DNA of 64,000 bases, taken from contig JAVXUO010002062.1 of assembly GCA_033065855.1 (NCBI GenBank), positions 310,001 to 374,000 on the forward strand, read 5' to 3'. Source of the stretch: Escallonia rubra (lineage: Eukaryota > Streptophyta > Magnoliopsida > Escalloniales > Escalloniaceae). The number at the start of each line of letters is the position of its first letter. Within the stretch, counting starts at the first letter, position 1. Below the pieces are notes generated by a model. The model was given only the letters and a program-made list of their open reading frames with translations. It did not search any database and was not told the DNA's origin. This document shows, in pieces, positions 48,600 through 59,143 of this stretch. A program made the translations under genes and the position numbers.

Positions 48600-50176
48600 A
48601 AAATCATAACGTCAACTTGATGCTAAGGGAGACGCCACAAAGAATATTTTTTTTCCTTGTATATATCTTGCAAAAATGGAAACTTAGGTCAGGATTCAAG
48701 CAAGGCCCAGGCAATCCGGTCACGTCTCTATCTAAGTCAGATGCCAAGTGTGCTGATGTGTTGCAGAGCAACGACAGAACATGGGCAGAGACGAAGGCTT
48801 CCCAGAAGAGCCTCAGGAGTGGCAGTGCTGTAAGAGCGAGGGTACGGGGTGAATACACAGTGACAATCACAGTCCAATACTTAGGTCCAGACTCAAGGTC
48901 TTGTGTGTTGCTCTCTCTAGAATCCTCTAGCTGTAGAGTTCTAGAGTGAGAGAATAAGTTTTGCAAACGAGTTCCAGTCTTCTCAAATGAAATCCAAAGT
49001 CTACTTTTTATAGGCATCAATATGTATGCATCATCATGCGACACGTGGCACCTTGGCAGTGACATTTCACCGAGGTAGCCACAAATGTCAATGCTCCACA
49101 GACTATCTGATAGCATATTCACCCGGCCTGCCATGCACAGCTTTATTCTATATATCTGGAAAGACTAGCTCATACAACACCGAAGTGGCCAGAGAATCCC
49201 TTGATCTAGCCACCAATCCAAAGCTCTTGTTGATTCTTACAGGGGTGTCAAGAGACACGAAAAACCTGACAACGATAGGGAAGGGTGACGTCCAGCTGCC
49301 AGGTGAACTAGGTGCAATGCTCTCCGAAGACCTGCCCCTGTCTCGGAGGCACTTAGGGGTCATGGTTCCCAGAAGTGCCGATGAAAAGCCCCCAATATTG
49401 GAGCACGTAGACTAGTCACGCATACATTCTTCCGAAGATAGTGCCCAGAATAGTTGCCTATCCCCAGGGTAAGTCCTTGTCGGAGTACTCAAAGCGTGCT
49501 AAGGTAGTATCTTGGATGAGTCGCCTACTTGAAGGGTTTAGGTAGTGTTCCGAATGAGTCGTCTACCCGACACATCAAGATGGTGTCCTGGAGGAGTCGC
49601 CTACCCGAGGGGTCTAGGTAGTATTCTGGAGAAGTAACCTTATCTAGAGGGAGGGAAGTCCTCGTGTCAAAGCACTTGGAGCTCCCTAAAGGAGATATAT
49701 AGTCTTCCGGAGGAGTTGCCTATCCCCGCGATAATTAATCCTTGTGCCAGAACACTAAGAGTGCATCAAGGTAGTATCCAAAGGAGTCGCCAACATGAGA
49801 GGTCGAGGTAGTATCCAACTCCAAAGCCTTGATCTTCTCAAATAAATATTTAGGTCAAAAGCCTTAATATCAAAATACTCAAATTCTCAATTAGACTCTA
49901 ACAATCACAATTTTTTTATGTGGTTTTTACCCCAAACCTCAATTTCAAAATAGAAAATTAAAACTTACCTCAAAGTGATGATCAAAATCTCCAAATTCCT
50001 GGGAATTTTCTGAACTCTCTTGTGCCCCTAGGAATATATTATGCGTAAGTAACCAGAAACCTAAAAGATATGTAGTTATATTCCTAAAACAATTAAAACT
50101 CTGAAATACCCATTACGTCCCCAAACTCTTTAATTATTTTTTTTAAAATAAACATATAAATATGCGGGGTCTAACA
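48600..50176 (-). repeat. LTR-like block A (Ty3/gypsy-type), probably solo or truncated
   Basis: On the - strand it starts TGTTAGACCCC at 50176, typical of an LTR. A promoter-like TATAAAAAG lies at about 49004-49012, followed by TAGACTTTGGATTTCAT. The same features and the segment GCAGGTCTTYGGAG..GCATTG..CCTA recur on the + strand in block B. No primer site, polypurine tract or polyprotein is next to it, and the left boundary is approximate. The open frame 48604-49134 is LTR sequence. Confidence 0.62.
49430..49815 (-). repeat. Short tandem array with higher-order repeat inside block A
   Basis: Units of about 38 bp built on AGGTAGTRTYC..GAGTCGYCTACC repeat at about 49502-49640. A longer unit beginning with a GTTGCCTATCCCC block recurs at about 49455 and 49716, with further copies near 49765-49815. 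Confidence 0.7.
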
Positions 50177-50430
50177 GTAATCGAGGAGACATTGCGATTA
50201 CGTCTTCCAGTTTCGCTAATTCCTTCGCAAGAATCCACTTGGGACATAAATGTTATGGGCTAGCTATGACATTGCAACTGGAACACTAATGCTTAGGCAA
50301 ATGGATTAATGGAAGGGATATAGCGGAGCAGTTCTGGGCGCAGATGATGGACATGGCTGAATCAAGTGGCCTCACCGTGCATAAGAAAGATCCTCTTGTT
50401 GCGGTACCAATTCCGCATTATTCTTTCTAA
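50177..50430 (+). pseudogene. Cytochrome P450 exon 2 fragment, second CYP71 copy
   Basis: It starts exactly at the border of LTR-like block A. It aligns with exon 2 of the P450 at 46268: an EETLRLRLPV block (versus [10 protein letters not shown]), QESTWDINVMG, an IATGT segment, then an internal deletion that removes the PERF and heme-binding region. A C-terminal ESSGLTVHKKDPLVAVPIPH block ends in TAA at 50428. Several frames are broken. It is a relic of a tandem P450 duplication, interrupted by LTR insertion. Confidence 0.82.
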
Positions 50431-51545
50431 CCACGTAGTATGCTTAAGATGTATACATGGAAGGCATCAGTGAACCCACGATTATGATGGCCAATTCACC
50501 AAGACGGAGGAGTCAGGAGTGCCAAGACAGGAGAGGAGGCAGTTAGCGAGTGGTTTCCTCACCAACTTACCAAGCACGCAAGGAGATCATCTCCATTAAC
50601 CAAGGACCTGCACTTCATTCTTCACCTTAATTACCATTTGCATTTCATTAGCTAGTGAGGAGGGACATCAAATAGCAAAGACTTGCGTGTCAGATTTGTA
50701 TCAAACAGTTTCATCACATCTTTTGAACTTCTGAGTTTGTTTTCCAGTTCATCACATCTTTTGAGCTTCTAAGTCCATTTCCCTTATTATTCTTAAAACT
50801 AGCTTGGAATCCCGTGCCACGCACGTGACGGTCTTATTAATAGTCATATACTTTAGAACTTTTGAATTGCATAATAGAACCTATTACAAATCTATATTTT
50901 CGTGGTTAATTTTATAAAAAAATAGTCTGCTTTACTTCAAAGGGTGAGCTTCATTTTAGTAAGATGAATTGGCCTTTGTGATGAAATATCAATAAGCAAT
51001 ATCCTTGTGCATATAGTTAATTCTGTTTTGATGACAATATAGAGGAACAAAAGTTATGAGTTTATTTTGCACACACAAAAAAAAAAAGTAGACTCCACTT
51101 ATTTAAATATGTAGAGAATATGCTGACATCGGTTTGTTATTTGTATGACACATATTTATTGTGCTTGTGTAAGTATCTTTTAAAAATGATTTATACATTT
51201 CAATGGCATGCACATAACGATAACCTCATGTTGGTTTAATTTTTAAAATATAGAGAAAATGTTGGTCGATAAATTTTTATACCATACGGTTTACATAAGT
51301 TAACCGAAACGACGAACTAAATAACGATTAAGTGGCACTTTTTGAAGCATATAGAATCCAGCGATAAAAATATTTAGAGAAAATAATAAGATCAATATAC
51401 AATGGCACGAGGCAATTATGAAAAGTTCAAAAAGTTTAATCAATATAACTAAATTGGATAGCTCAAAACCTCGTAGTAAACAAATTATTGAAAAATATTT
51501 GATCGAAATTTAGCAAATTATTTAATGACAAATTATTGGTAATGT

Positions 51546-51580
51546 TTGATTTGGAGGATCGCTAATTTTTTGCAAATCAA
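51546..51580. repeat. Hairpin 1 (35 bp)
   Basis: TTGATTTG at the start pairs with CAAATCAA at the end. It has the same length and shape as hairpin 2 at 52254. Confidence 0.75.
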
Positions 51581-51685
51581 CCTTGCGAATTCATAAATTT
51601 TACCGTGTATTCTTTATCAATGTTGTGCCGCTAAAGTTGGAATGGTTACGTCGGTTAATTCTTTCAACTCGAACAATGTCTCCTA

Positions 51686-51801
51686 AATGGTTTTGTATAC
51701 GCTTGAGTCACGGGAATGTCGTGACCTTTACATGCCGTTGGACAAACTTTGTAACCTTTCAATTATTAATGCTATTCTCTTATTACCAAAAAAAAAAAAA
51801 A
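51686..51801 (+). mobile_element. Very short 5'-truncated LINE-type insertion
   Basis: A 116-bp segment ends in a run of 14 A. The 15-base duplication GAACAATGTCTCCTA flanks it (51671-51685 and 51802-51816). The sequence before the A-run (TTTGTAACC..CTCTTATTACC) resembles plant L1-type 3' ends. The A-tail and long target duplication show target-primed reverse transcription. Confidence 0.85.
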
Positions 51802-52253
51802 GAACAATGTCTCCTATGTTTGTTCAAGATTTCTCAAAGAATGGGAAAATGAAAAATTAGTTATTGTTGGCGCGCTTACTATTCCTTTGAACTAACGCAA
51901 CGTGATAGTTTAAGATTTAAGCAATATGATCCTTTTGATTGGCACATAATTTTTTTTACGATGTCTGTTAATGCTCTAAATGGAAAGATTCTATCCATGT
52001 CCTAAACCTGTTGTTGTATTTATTAAATTTTAATAAGACATGCATTATTTGAGTCAAGCAATCTGTTCTACATATACTAATCATGATGGATAGTGAACAA
52101 AGAAAATATTAAGTTTTACTAAAATGGTTGATTGACAAAAAACAACATTTTCTTCGAAATTCTGGTTAATTATACTTATGTTCCTAAAATTATGACAAAA
52201 TGCACGCGTGTCCATTAATTTGGACAAATAAGTATATCACTTATTTGAATTAT

Positions 52254-52288
52254 TTGATTCGGAGGATTGCTAAATTTCTCCGAATCAA
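52254..52288. repeat. Hairpin 2 (35 bp)
   Basis: TTGATTCGGAG pairs perfectly with CTCCGAATCAA. It aligns base for base with hairpin 1 with changes on both sides of the stem. A further inverted repeat CAAATAAGT..ACTTATTTG lies just upstream (52225-52247). Confidence 0.78.
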
Positions 52289-53700
52289 GGCCCGGGTTGG
52301 TTATACAACATTGAACTTTCAAAGACATAAGATTTTTAAAGTGTACTTTTTTTTAATCCCTTTTAAGGACCCCAACTTACTAACTAGTTACTATAATTCA
52401 TTGTTGGAAAAACTTGTAGATATTATTGACCCTATTTTTGTACACCTTTTAAAACTAGGAAACCAATTCTCATGTTTTTGAAACTCTACCTATAATTAAT
52501 ATATACTTACATCTTTTTATACACGTAATATACAAACCAAATATGACCTTATTTTTAAAACACTTTGCAATGTCACAATAGCGGTTTATTTCACTGATTA
52601 ACTTTAGGATAATAACCTCAAACTCTAAAATTGAAATCATATACTCGTATGAAGGCCAAAAAAAAAAAAAAAAAATTCAAATATAGTGCATCTTTAAATT
52701 AGCTGCTTTAGAAAATCTTCAACAAATCAAAAGGGCTCCTCCAAAAGATGTCGAACATGACCCATGAAGGAAAAAAAACTAAACACAAAATTTGCCGCTA
52801 TAGCACTATGCTATTTCCTTTTTAGGGGTCACTTATATCTTCAAAAAGGGTGATTATTTAAGAAACTTTTTGCAGTTACCATGTCATCGGAAGATACCTA
52901 CTACCTTTCATATAGGGACACTTACTGATTGTTGTATAATTTTACTGGCACTTATTTGGTCACTCTAAAAATATAGTATGAATAATTATCGATGATGGTG
53001 CCAAAAGAAACGATAATAAAAATATTTATTGATAAATTGACTTTTGTTGCATTGAAGTGTACGGGTCCTCCTGGGTGGTAGGCAGAAATGGTTTACTTAT
53101 TCAAAATAAAAGTAACTCTACCTGTTTTTTTAGTTCCAATGCCAATGTTCAGGGGAAACTTTTTCGTTGGCTATTTATAGCCAGATTGTAAATTACTAAT
53201 TACATAGTTTGAGCCATCCTTTTTTCACCGTCTTAGGATTTTTTTCTTTAATACAAATGACTGCAATTTATTTTTAATTGAGTACACTACAACGAGTTAT
53301 ACAGAAAAATCTACAAAAATGGGAATGTTGACAACTTTCAGCCGTAAATACAATTTTAATTTCTTTATATGTTTAAGTCCTTGCTAAAGTACAATACAAA
53401 AATATATTTTGCAAATATATAGTGTGAGTAAAATCCTCAAGGTAGTGTCTTAGTTCGTTGAACTTCACAATTTAGTAATCAAAGGATTAAAAAATAAAAT
53501 TATATAACTTACCAGGGTAAAGCACGTATTCGTTGGTGTCCTTATTTTTATTTTAATTAACTTTTGCAAGATTAAGGGTCGTACATATTAGTAAATCATA
53601 TGTTCCCAACCTATCCTGGTCGCACCCAAGGGCCCACCTGGGGTCCCGTTTTGCACGACAAATCACATTTTTAACGGTCAACTTTTCAATGCTATCAACA

Positions 53701-54559
53701 GGTCAAAATGTGGACGCTCAAGTCACATGCATTTTTCATTGACTTTTCGGGGCAATTTATGATTAAATCTATTATTGTCGCCAACGTAGCAACTTTGACA
53801 CCACCAACACTCAAGAAAATATGCAAAAGTAAGCTTGGCGCGACTCCCACTTTAAGGGGGTTGGCCACCTCCCTTGGCAGGGGGGTCAGCCACCTCCTTA
53901 ACGGGGGGGGGGGGGGGCTGTCACCCTTTTCCCTTTATCCGTTCGAGCACACTATCTCTGTAATGCTCACCCATCACCCTCAACCGTACGACGCCCGTTG
54001 TCGCCCGTGCACCATCGCCGTGACAACCGTCGCTCACGGCAGTGCGCCGTCACCCGCACCCCCACGTCGTCTACAGGATTTTGCCGTGGCCATGCGCCGC
54101 GAGCTGATATAGCCGTGCACCCTGGCTCTTTGTCACACTGTCGTGCCCCCGACACCATAACCGCGCCCATGCGCCACTTCCATGACATGTGCCCCCGGCA
54201 CCAGGTATTGTCTCGCGACAGTCGTCGCCGCGCCCATGCGCCACAATCATGTCTCATGTCGTTGGCATCGCGCCCTTACAGCACAATCATGTTACACGCC
54301 CCCCGAGCACCACTCTCATTCACCACACCATGCGCCCCCACCATGGACGTGAACATACTTCGATCCACTCACCGGAGTGCGCATCATTCCAAAGGGCTCC
54401 GCTCGTAGTGCTCTGGCATAAGGACCCCCCACAGCGGGATGAGCTCGCTACCACTGAAGCCATCGCCGTCGTCATGAGAAGGGGGGGGGGTCTCCGCTCG
54501 TAGTGCTCCGGCACGAGGACCCTTCGTAGCGGGATATGCTCGCTACCACAGAAGCTATC
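53701..54559. other. GC-rich stretch left of LTR-like block B
   Basis: Unusually GC-rich for this region, with Arg/Pro/His-rich open frames on both strands that look like composition artefacts. A run of about 15 G lies at 53904-53918 and a run of 10 G at 54481-54490. A direct repeat built on TCCGCTCGTAGTGCTC starts at about 54399 and again at about 54492. Confidence 0.5.
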
Positions 54560-56460
54560 GCCGCCTGGGGTGACTTGCATGACACTAGGCACGTCTGAGC
54601 TGCGACCACGTCCACTCACGTTACCGGTGATCATCGGCGCCCCCAGGACGATGACTCCCGGGTCACTCCGGGACTGGAGCAGGTCTTTGGAGGGCATTGC
54701 GCCTAATCCGCCTAACAGTTGGTCACATAGATTTTCCCTCACCGCTGTCAGGTTCTCTCCGCGTCTCTTGACGCACCCATGTGAGATTCAATAAGGGCTT
54801 GGACCGGTGGCTAGGGCTGTAAATGAACAGAGTTGTTCACGAACAGCTTGTGGCTCGTTCCCTAAAAAGCTCATTCATGTTCGTTTGTATAATAAACGAA
54901 CCGAACATGAACAATTTTTTAGAACTCGTTTATTAAACGAGCCGAGCATGAACATTTAAAAATGTCCGTGATTGTGTTCGTGAACATAGTGTTCGTATAA
55001 TAAATTAATATTTTTTATAGTTGAAGCATAGTTAATTGCAAATATATTCATGTAAAATAAACTTAAAAAACTTGATAACCTAAAACCAATTAACTAAAAG
55101 ACCAAGCCCACTTATAAACCCAAATATAAGCCAAGTCCAGACTAAGCCAAGCCCAAGCCCAAGTTCAAGTCCAAAAATTAACCCCCAAACCCTAAATACC
55201 CTTATTCTCCCAAACTTATCTTTGGCAGCCGCACTTCTGTATCTTCATTCTTCTCACAGAGTCACGGTGATAACCCATCCGCACTCTGCTTTCCCCTCTC
55301 TCTCTCTCTCTCACTCACAAACACAGATTGCACATAGCTTCTTTTTCTCTCTCTTCATAGATGCACATCACAGCTACGCCGCCGATAAATTTATGCTTCG
55401 ATCCCAAGATCTGCGAGTAGTGATGCAACCACCGGTGCCCCAAGATCTGCGAGTAGTGATGCCACTTCGTCTGCCTACGATGCCGTAATGTCTTCGACGT
55501 CGTCCTCTCCCCCGTCGCCGACGCATTCGTCATCTTGTTTCTATGTCTTCATTACCGATCGATCAAGATCTGTTTTAGATTCGGCATCCTTTCTTGTTGT
55601 ATCTCATGTAATATTTTTTTCTATTCTTTGTAGCTTGAATTGAAGGATTTGAAGATGTTTTTGCAAATTTTAGGGATTTGGTTGGAAGTTTAACCTGTAC
55701 ACGAGCCGAGTTTCCGAACTCGAGTTCAGCTCGTATTGTTAAACGATTCGAACGAGTCGAGCCCGAACTTTACAGTCACGAACTCGAGCCGAGTTTGGAC
55801 ATCAATGTTTTGGTTCTTAACGAGCTCGAGCCGAGCTCGAACATACCAAAAGTTAAACGAACCGAGTTCGAACACATCTATGTTCGGCTCAAACTCGGTT
55901 CGTATACAGCCCTACCGGTGGCTAGGGCAACGAGCTTACTCTGATCATGCCGATGCTATGTGGTCAGTCTTCTCAGACAGGTAGAGTGACGTTGTGTATG
56001 GCAAGCAGTCCGAATTTGGGAATCGGTAGTCCAACTGAGAACCAGTATTTTTGGACCCCCTGGTGACGTGTCACTCCAAGGGGATGACACATGTCAGTTG
56101 ATGACACATGCACACTTTTTCCTATAAATAGTGGACTTTGGATTTCATTTTCAACAGAATTCACTCATTTGACAATTTCACTTTCTCTCTTTAAAATTTA
56201 TTTCCTCTGGAATTCTAGGGAGAGAAACATAGTTGGATTGTAACATTGGACCCCTGACACTGGACCCTAGCTTAGATTGTCGACTGCCGGCCCTGTTCAT
56301 CTCTACCTTGTCTCCACAGCACTGCCAGCCCTCACGGCCTGTCTGGGGAGCTTTGATCTCTGCCCTTACTCCACCCTCATTATCTCTCACTTTGTACATC
56401 TGGCAGCTGACTCGGATTGCATCATTTGTGGCACCTCCACGTAGGTATGAACTCACTTTA
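54560..56460 (+). repeat. LTR-like block B, same family as block A, opposite orientation
   Basis: It aligns with the reverse complement of block A around GCAGGTCTTTGGAG, GTCAGGTT, GGTGGCTAG and the TATAAATA box (56123-56130) with following GGACTTTGGATTTCAT. It is interrupted at 54811/54812 by a hAT element. The outer limits are approximate. No polyprotein is attached. Confidence 0.6.
54812..55914 (+). mobile_element. Non-autonomous hAT element, 1103 bp
   Basis: The perfect 8-bp target duplication CCGGTGGC lies at 54804-54811 and 55915-55922. The terminal inverted repeats start TAGGGCTGTAAATGAAC and (inverted) TAGGGCTGTATACGAACC. The subterminal regions are full of ACGAGC/GAACACGAA-type words in both orientations. 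An 88-aa open frame (55222-55488) lies in the middle, in sequence of different composition; I do not recognise it. Confidence 0.93.
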
Positions 56461-57920
56461 CTTGGCATCACCGCATATAAGTTAAAAATCAAAACAAAAT
56501 ATTCTAAAACTTTACCTAACCAATATACTAACTTATTAAAACTTAATCTTGAATATTGTATTCTTTAAATCATTGTGTAGTATAAGATAAAAATTCTTAT
56601 ATCTAATAACGAGAATAAGATATTCTAGATTAAGAAAAAAAATGAAGATACACTATATGTTAAATATAAAAAATATATGTATATTGTATATGTAGGGTAA
56701 TTTACAACAAATAAAATAAAAAAATGTGATATTCTAACTTCACAAATTTTTAGCAATTTACCTCATCAAATGATTAACTTACTAGGAATTAATTTTCTCA
56801 CTAGCATATAAATAAACTTTATATATACAAAAAATATCTGTAGTGATGAAAATAAATGTTGAAGCTCACAAGTCTGGACCCAAAATCGCTTTATACTCTC
56901 AGTCAGTAAATGTACTTATTAGAACTTCGACATGACTATATTCACTTTAATATGCTATAAAGTTATAACTCTCAACAATCTACAAAGTAAGGATGAAGTA
57001 AGTAAATGTAAGAATTTTGTAACTTTATGTAATTACGTCCACATCTACCATAGTGAGGGGCGGACCACCCCTATGACCGCGCGGGGGGGGGGGGGGGGGG
57101 GCGCAGGGATGACATTTATAGCTTCTTAGATAATTGATAAACATATCTAAAATATTTATAAAAATACCACTATATTATAATATTAATTTATTAAGATTTT
57201 ATTTTATTGAGTTTTTTACTCTTTGTGCCACCGACTACCATAGTCTTTGTCATTTTCTTGCTCTATCTTGATTCTTCTAAATTCTGAATTCTAAATCTAT
57301 AGATTATAAAAAAAAATAGATTAAGTTAGTTTTTTTTTAATTTAATTTTTTTTAGTTTGTTAACTTATACGTGACTAACGTACTGGTACAATTCATAATC
57401 ACATTAGTAATGTATTTATATAGTAAGAATTAAGTGTCTTTCATGCATAATTAGTAATTTATTGTTGACTTACCTTAACAAGTTGAATAAATTACTATGC
57501 ATAGTGGAAATATATTGTTAGTAGTCAAATTGAGCAATCTACTTTGTATTTGACGTATTAAATAGTGACGCTGATTATATTGTGTTTTTTTTTTATTATT
57601 CATGTTTTATGTAAACTTGAATCTTCTTAAATCTTTTATGTTAGCCATCAAATCTTTTTTATGATTTTTTAACAACCCCGATTAGACTTTCTGGATCTAT
57701 CCGTGATCATAGTGCATGTCTACCCTCAAACATTAGAAACACTTCAATATCGTTAAAAAACATTAAAATTTTAGAAATGCTAAAGTTCAATGTTCTATGA
57801 TTAAGATAAACATGATAACATGTTGCATAATTGAACCAAAGATATCGCATAATTAAAAAGAATAGAAAAGGAAAGAACGCTAAAAATAATCTATGGGTAA
57901 CTCGCATAACGCACGACACT
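56461..57920. other. AT-rich intergenic DNA
   Basis: No gene visible. A run of about 19 G lies at 57083-57101. Confidence 0.5.
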
Positions 57921-58195
57921 TCGAGGCCGTTTGAGACTGATTCTTAAAAGTAAATTTTGATTAAATCAGGATGAGTTTCTAAAATCAGCTTTAATACATT
58001 TTAAATATAATAGATTAAAAGTTGTTGAAATTGTTTGGGTAAAACGGGATTAAAGTATGTTTATGGTAGCAAAATTATCATCTAGTGTGTTCAAACTGAA
58101 ATTGAACATTTAATGTCTTTTTAAATGTAAGGATATTTTGGTAAATCTCTTGGTCAAACTTGATTCTCCAAAACTGATTAAATCTTTAAATCTTA

Positions 58196-58541
58196 AGGGT
58201 GTTTGGGATTGATTAAATCTTGGTCAAACCTGATTAAATCTTGGTCAAACCTGATTTAATCAGGTTTGTGGGTGTTTGGCAAAAAAGATTAACAGATTTA
58301 ATTCATCTCCAAAAGCTAAAAATTGATTTAATCAATAATCCTCAAAAGTGAAGATTATGAAATAATCACTTTTTCCATAATCAGGATTGATCATGTAATT
58401 TACCATCATATCCCTATATTTTTTACAAAAAGACCTTTCATACCTCTTAATTAATTAGATAATTGCTAGAGTTTATCTCTTCTCTGCTAACCTATTTTCC
58501 ATACTAATGTTCGTGATGCTATATGTGATGCGATTTCTGCT

Positions 58542-58586
<45 letters not shown>

Positions 58587-58985
58587 CTCAAGATAAACTT
58601 TATTTGTAATTTGGAGATGTTATCGTACTATAAGCAATAACGTGAGATTGTTTATGTTTTTAATTTAAAATAAAAAGTAACAACTTTTGTAGGACGTGAA
58701 AATAGTTATTTTCATAATTTATTTTGGCATTATAATTATTTACAAATAAAAGTTATGTTAACGTTGCTCGGATATTATAAAAATTGTTTATTGAAATGCC
58801 CTCTATGGTCATTTTGTCATAGTGAAACTGATTTAAGTATTTTTTATCCAAACACTTTTACTAAATTTAATATAATTTACAACTACTTTTGCCAAACAGC
58901 AAACTGATTTTGATTAAATTAGATTTTGAAAACTGATTAAGATTTAAGCAGAATCTACTTTTTTTAATCAATCTCAAACGGGCTC
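58196..58985. mobile_element. Inner PIF/Harbinger-type (Tourist-like) element, 790 bp
   Basis: The termini read AGGGTGTTTGGGATTGATT and (inverted) GAGCCCGTTTGAGATTGATT. A TTA duplication lies at 58193-58195 and 58986-58988. Three-base TTA/TAA targets and a GGG..GTTTGG terminus are typical of Harbinger miniature elements. No transposase is encoded. Confidence 0.72.
58542..58582. repeat. (TA)n microsatellite
   Basis: About 20 uninterrupted TA units, located inside the Harbinger-type element. Confidence 0.95.
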
Positions 58986-59143
58986 TTAATACAAGGAAAT
59001 GAGGATTATGAATTTAACCAGTTTTGAGTACATTGGAGCAGATTTAATCAGTTTACTTTCTTTTGTCAAACACTTCAAAATTGATTTAATCTGAATTTAA
59101 TTAGGTTTGACTAATCTAGAATCAATCTCAAACACCATCTTCG

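Larger units (their letters stand above)
50431..53700. other. AT-rich intergenic DNA
   Basis: No gene. It contains the small LINE-like insertion (51686-51801), two related hairpins (51546-51580 and 52254-52288) and poly-A runs (for example 52661-52675). Confidence 0.55.
57923..59143. mobile_element. Outer miniature element with GTTTGAGATTGATT-type ends
   Basis: The left end GGCCGTTTGAGACTGATTC is mirrored by the right end GAATCAATCTCAAACACCATC. It surrounds a second element of the same type. TTCG occurs at both borders, but no clean target duplication is proven. Confidence 0.55.

Noticed and set aside
48604-49415. Open frames of 176, 129 and 110 aa
   Set aside because: They overlap on both strands inside LTR-like block A and share sequence with block B; they are repeat sequence, not genes.
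53708-54742. Arg/Pro/His-rich open frames on both strands (up to 140 aa)
   Set aside because: High GC content removes stop codons by chance. No domain, and frames on both strands look alike.
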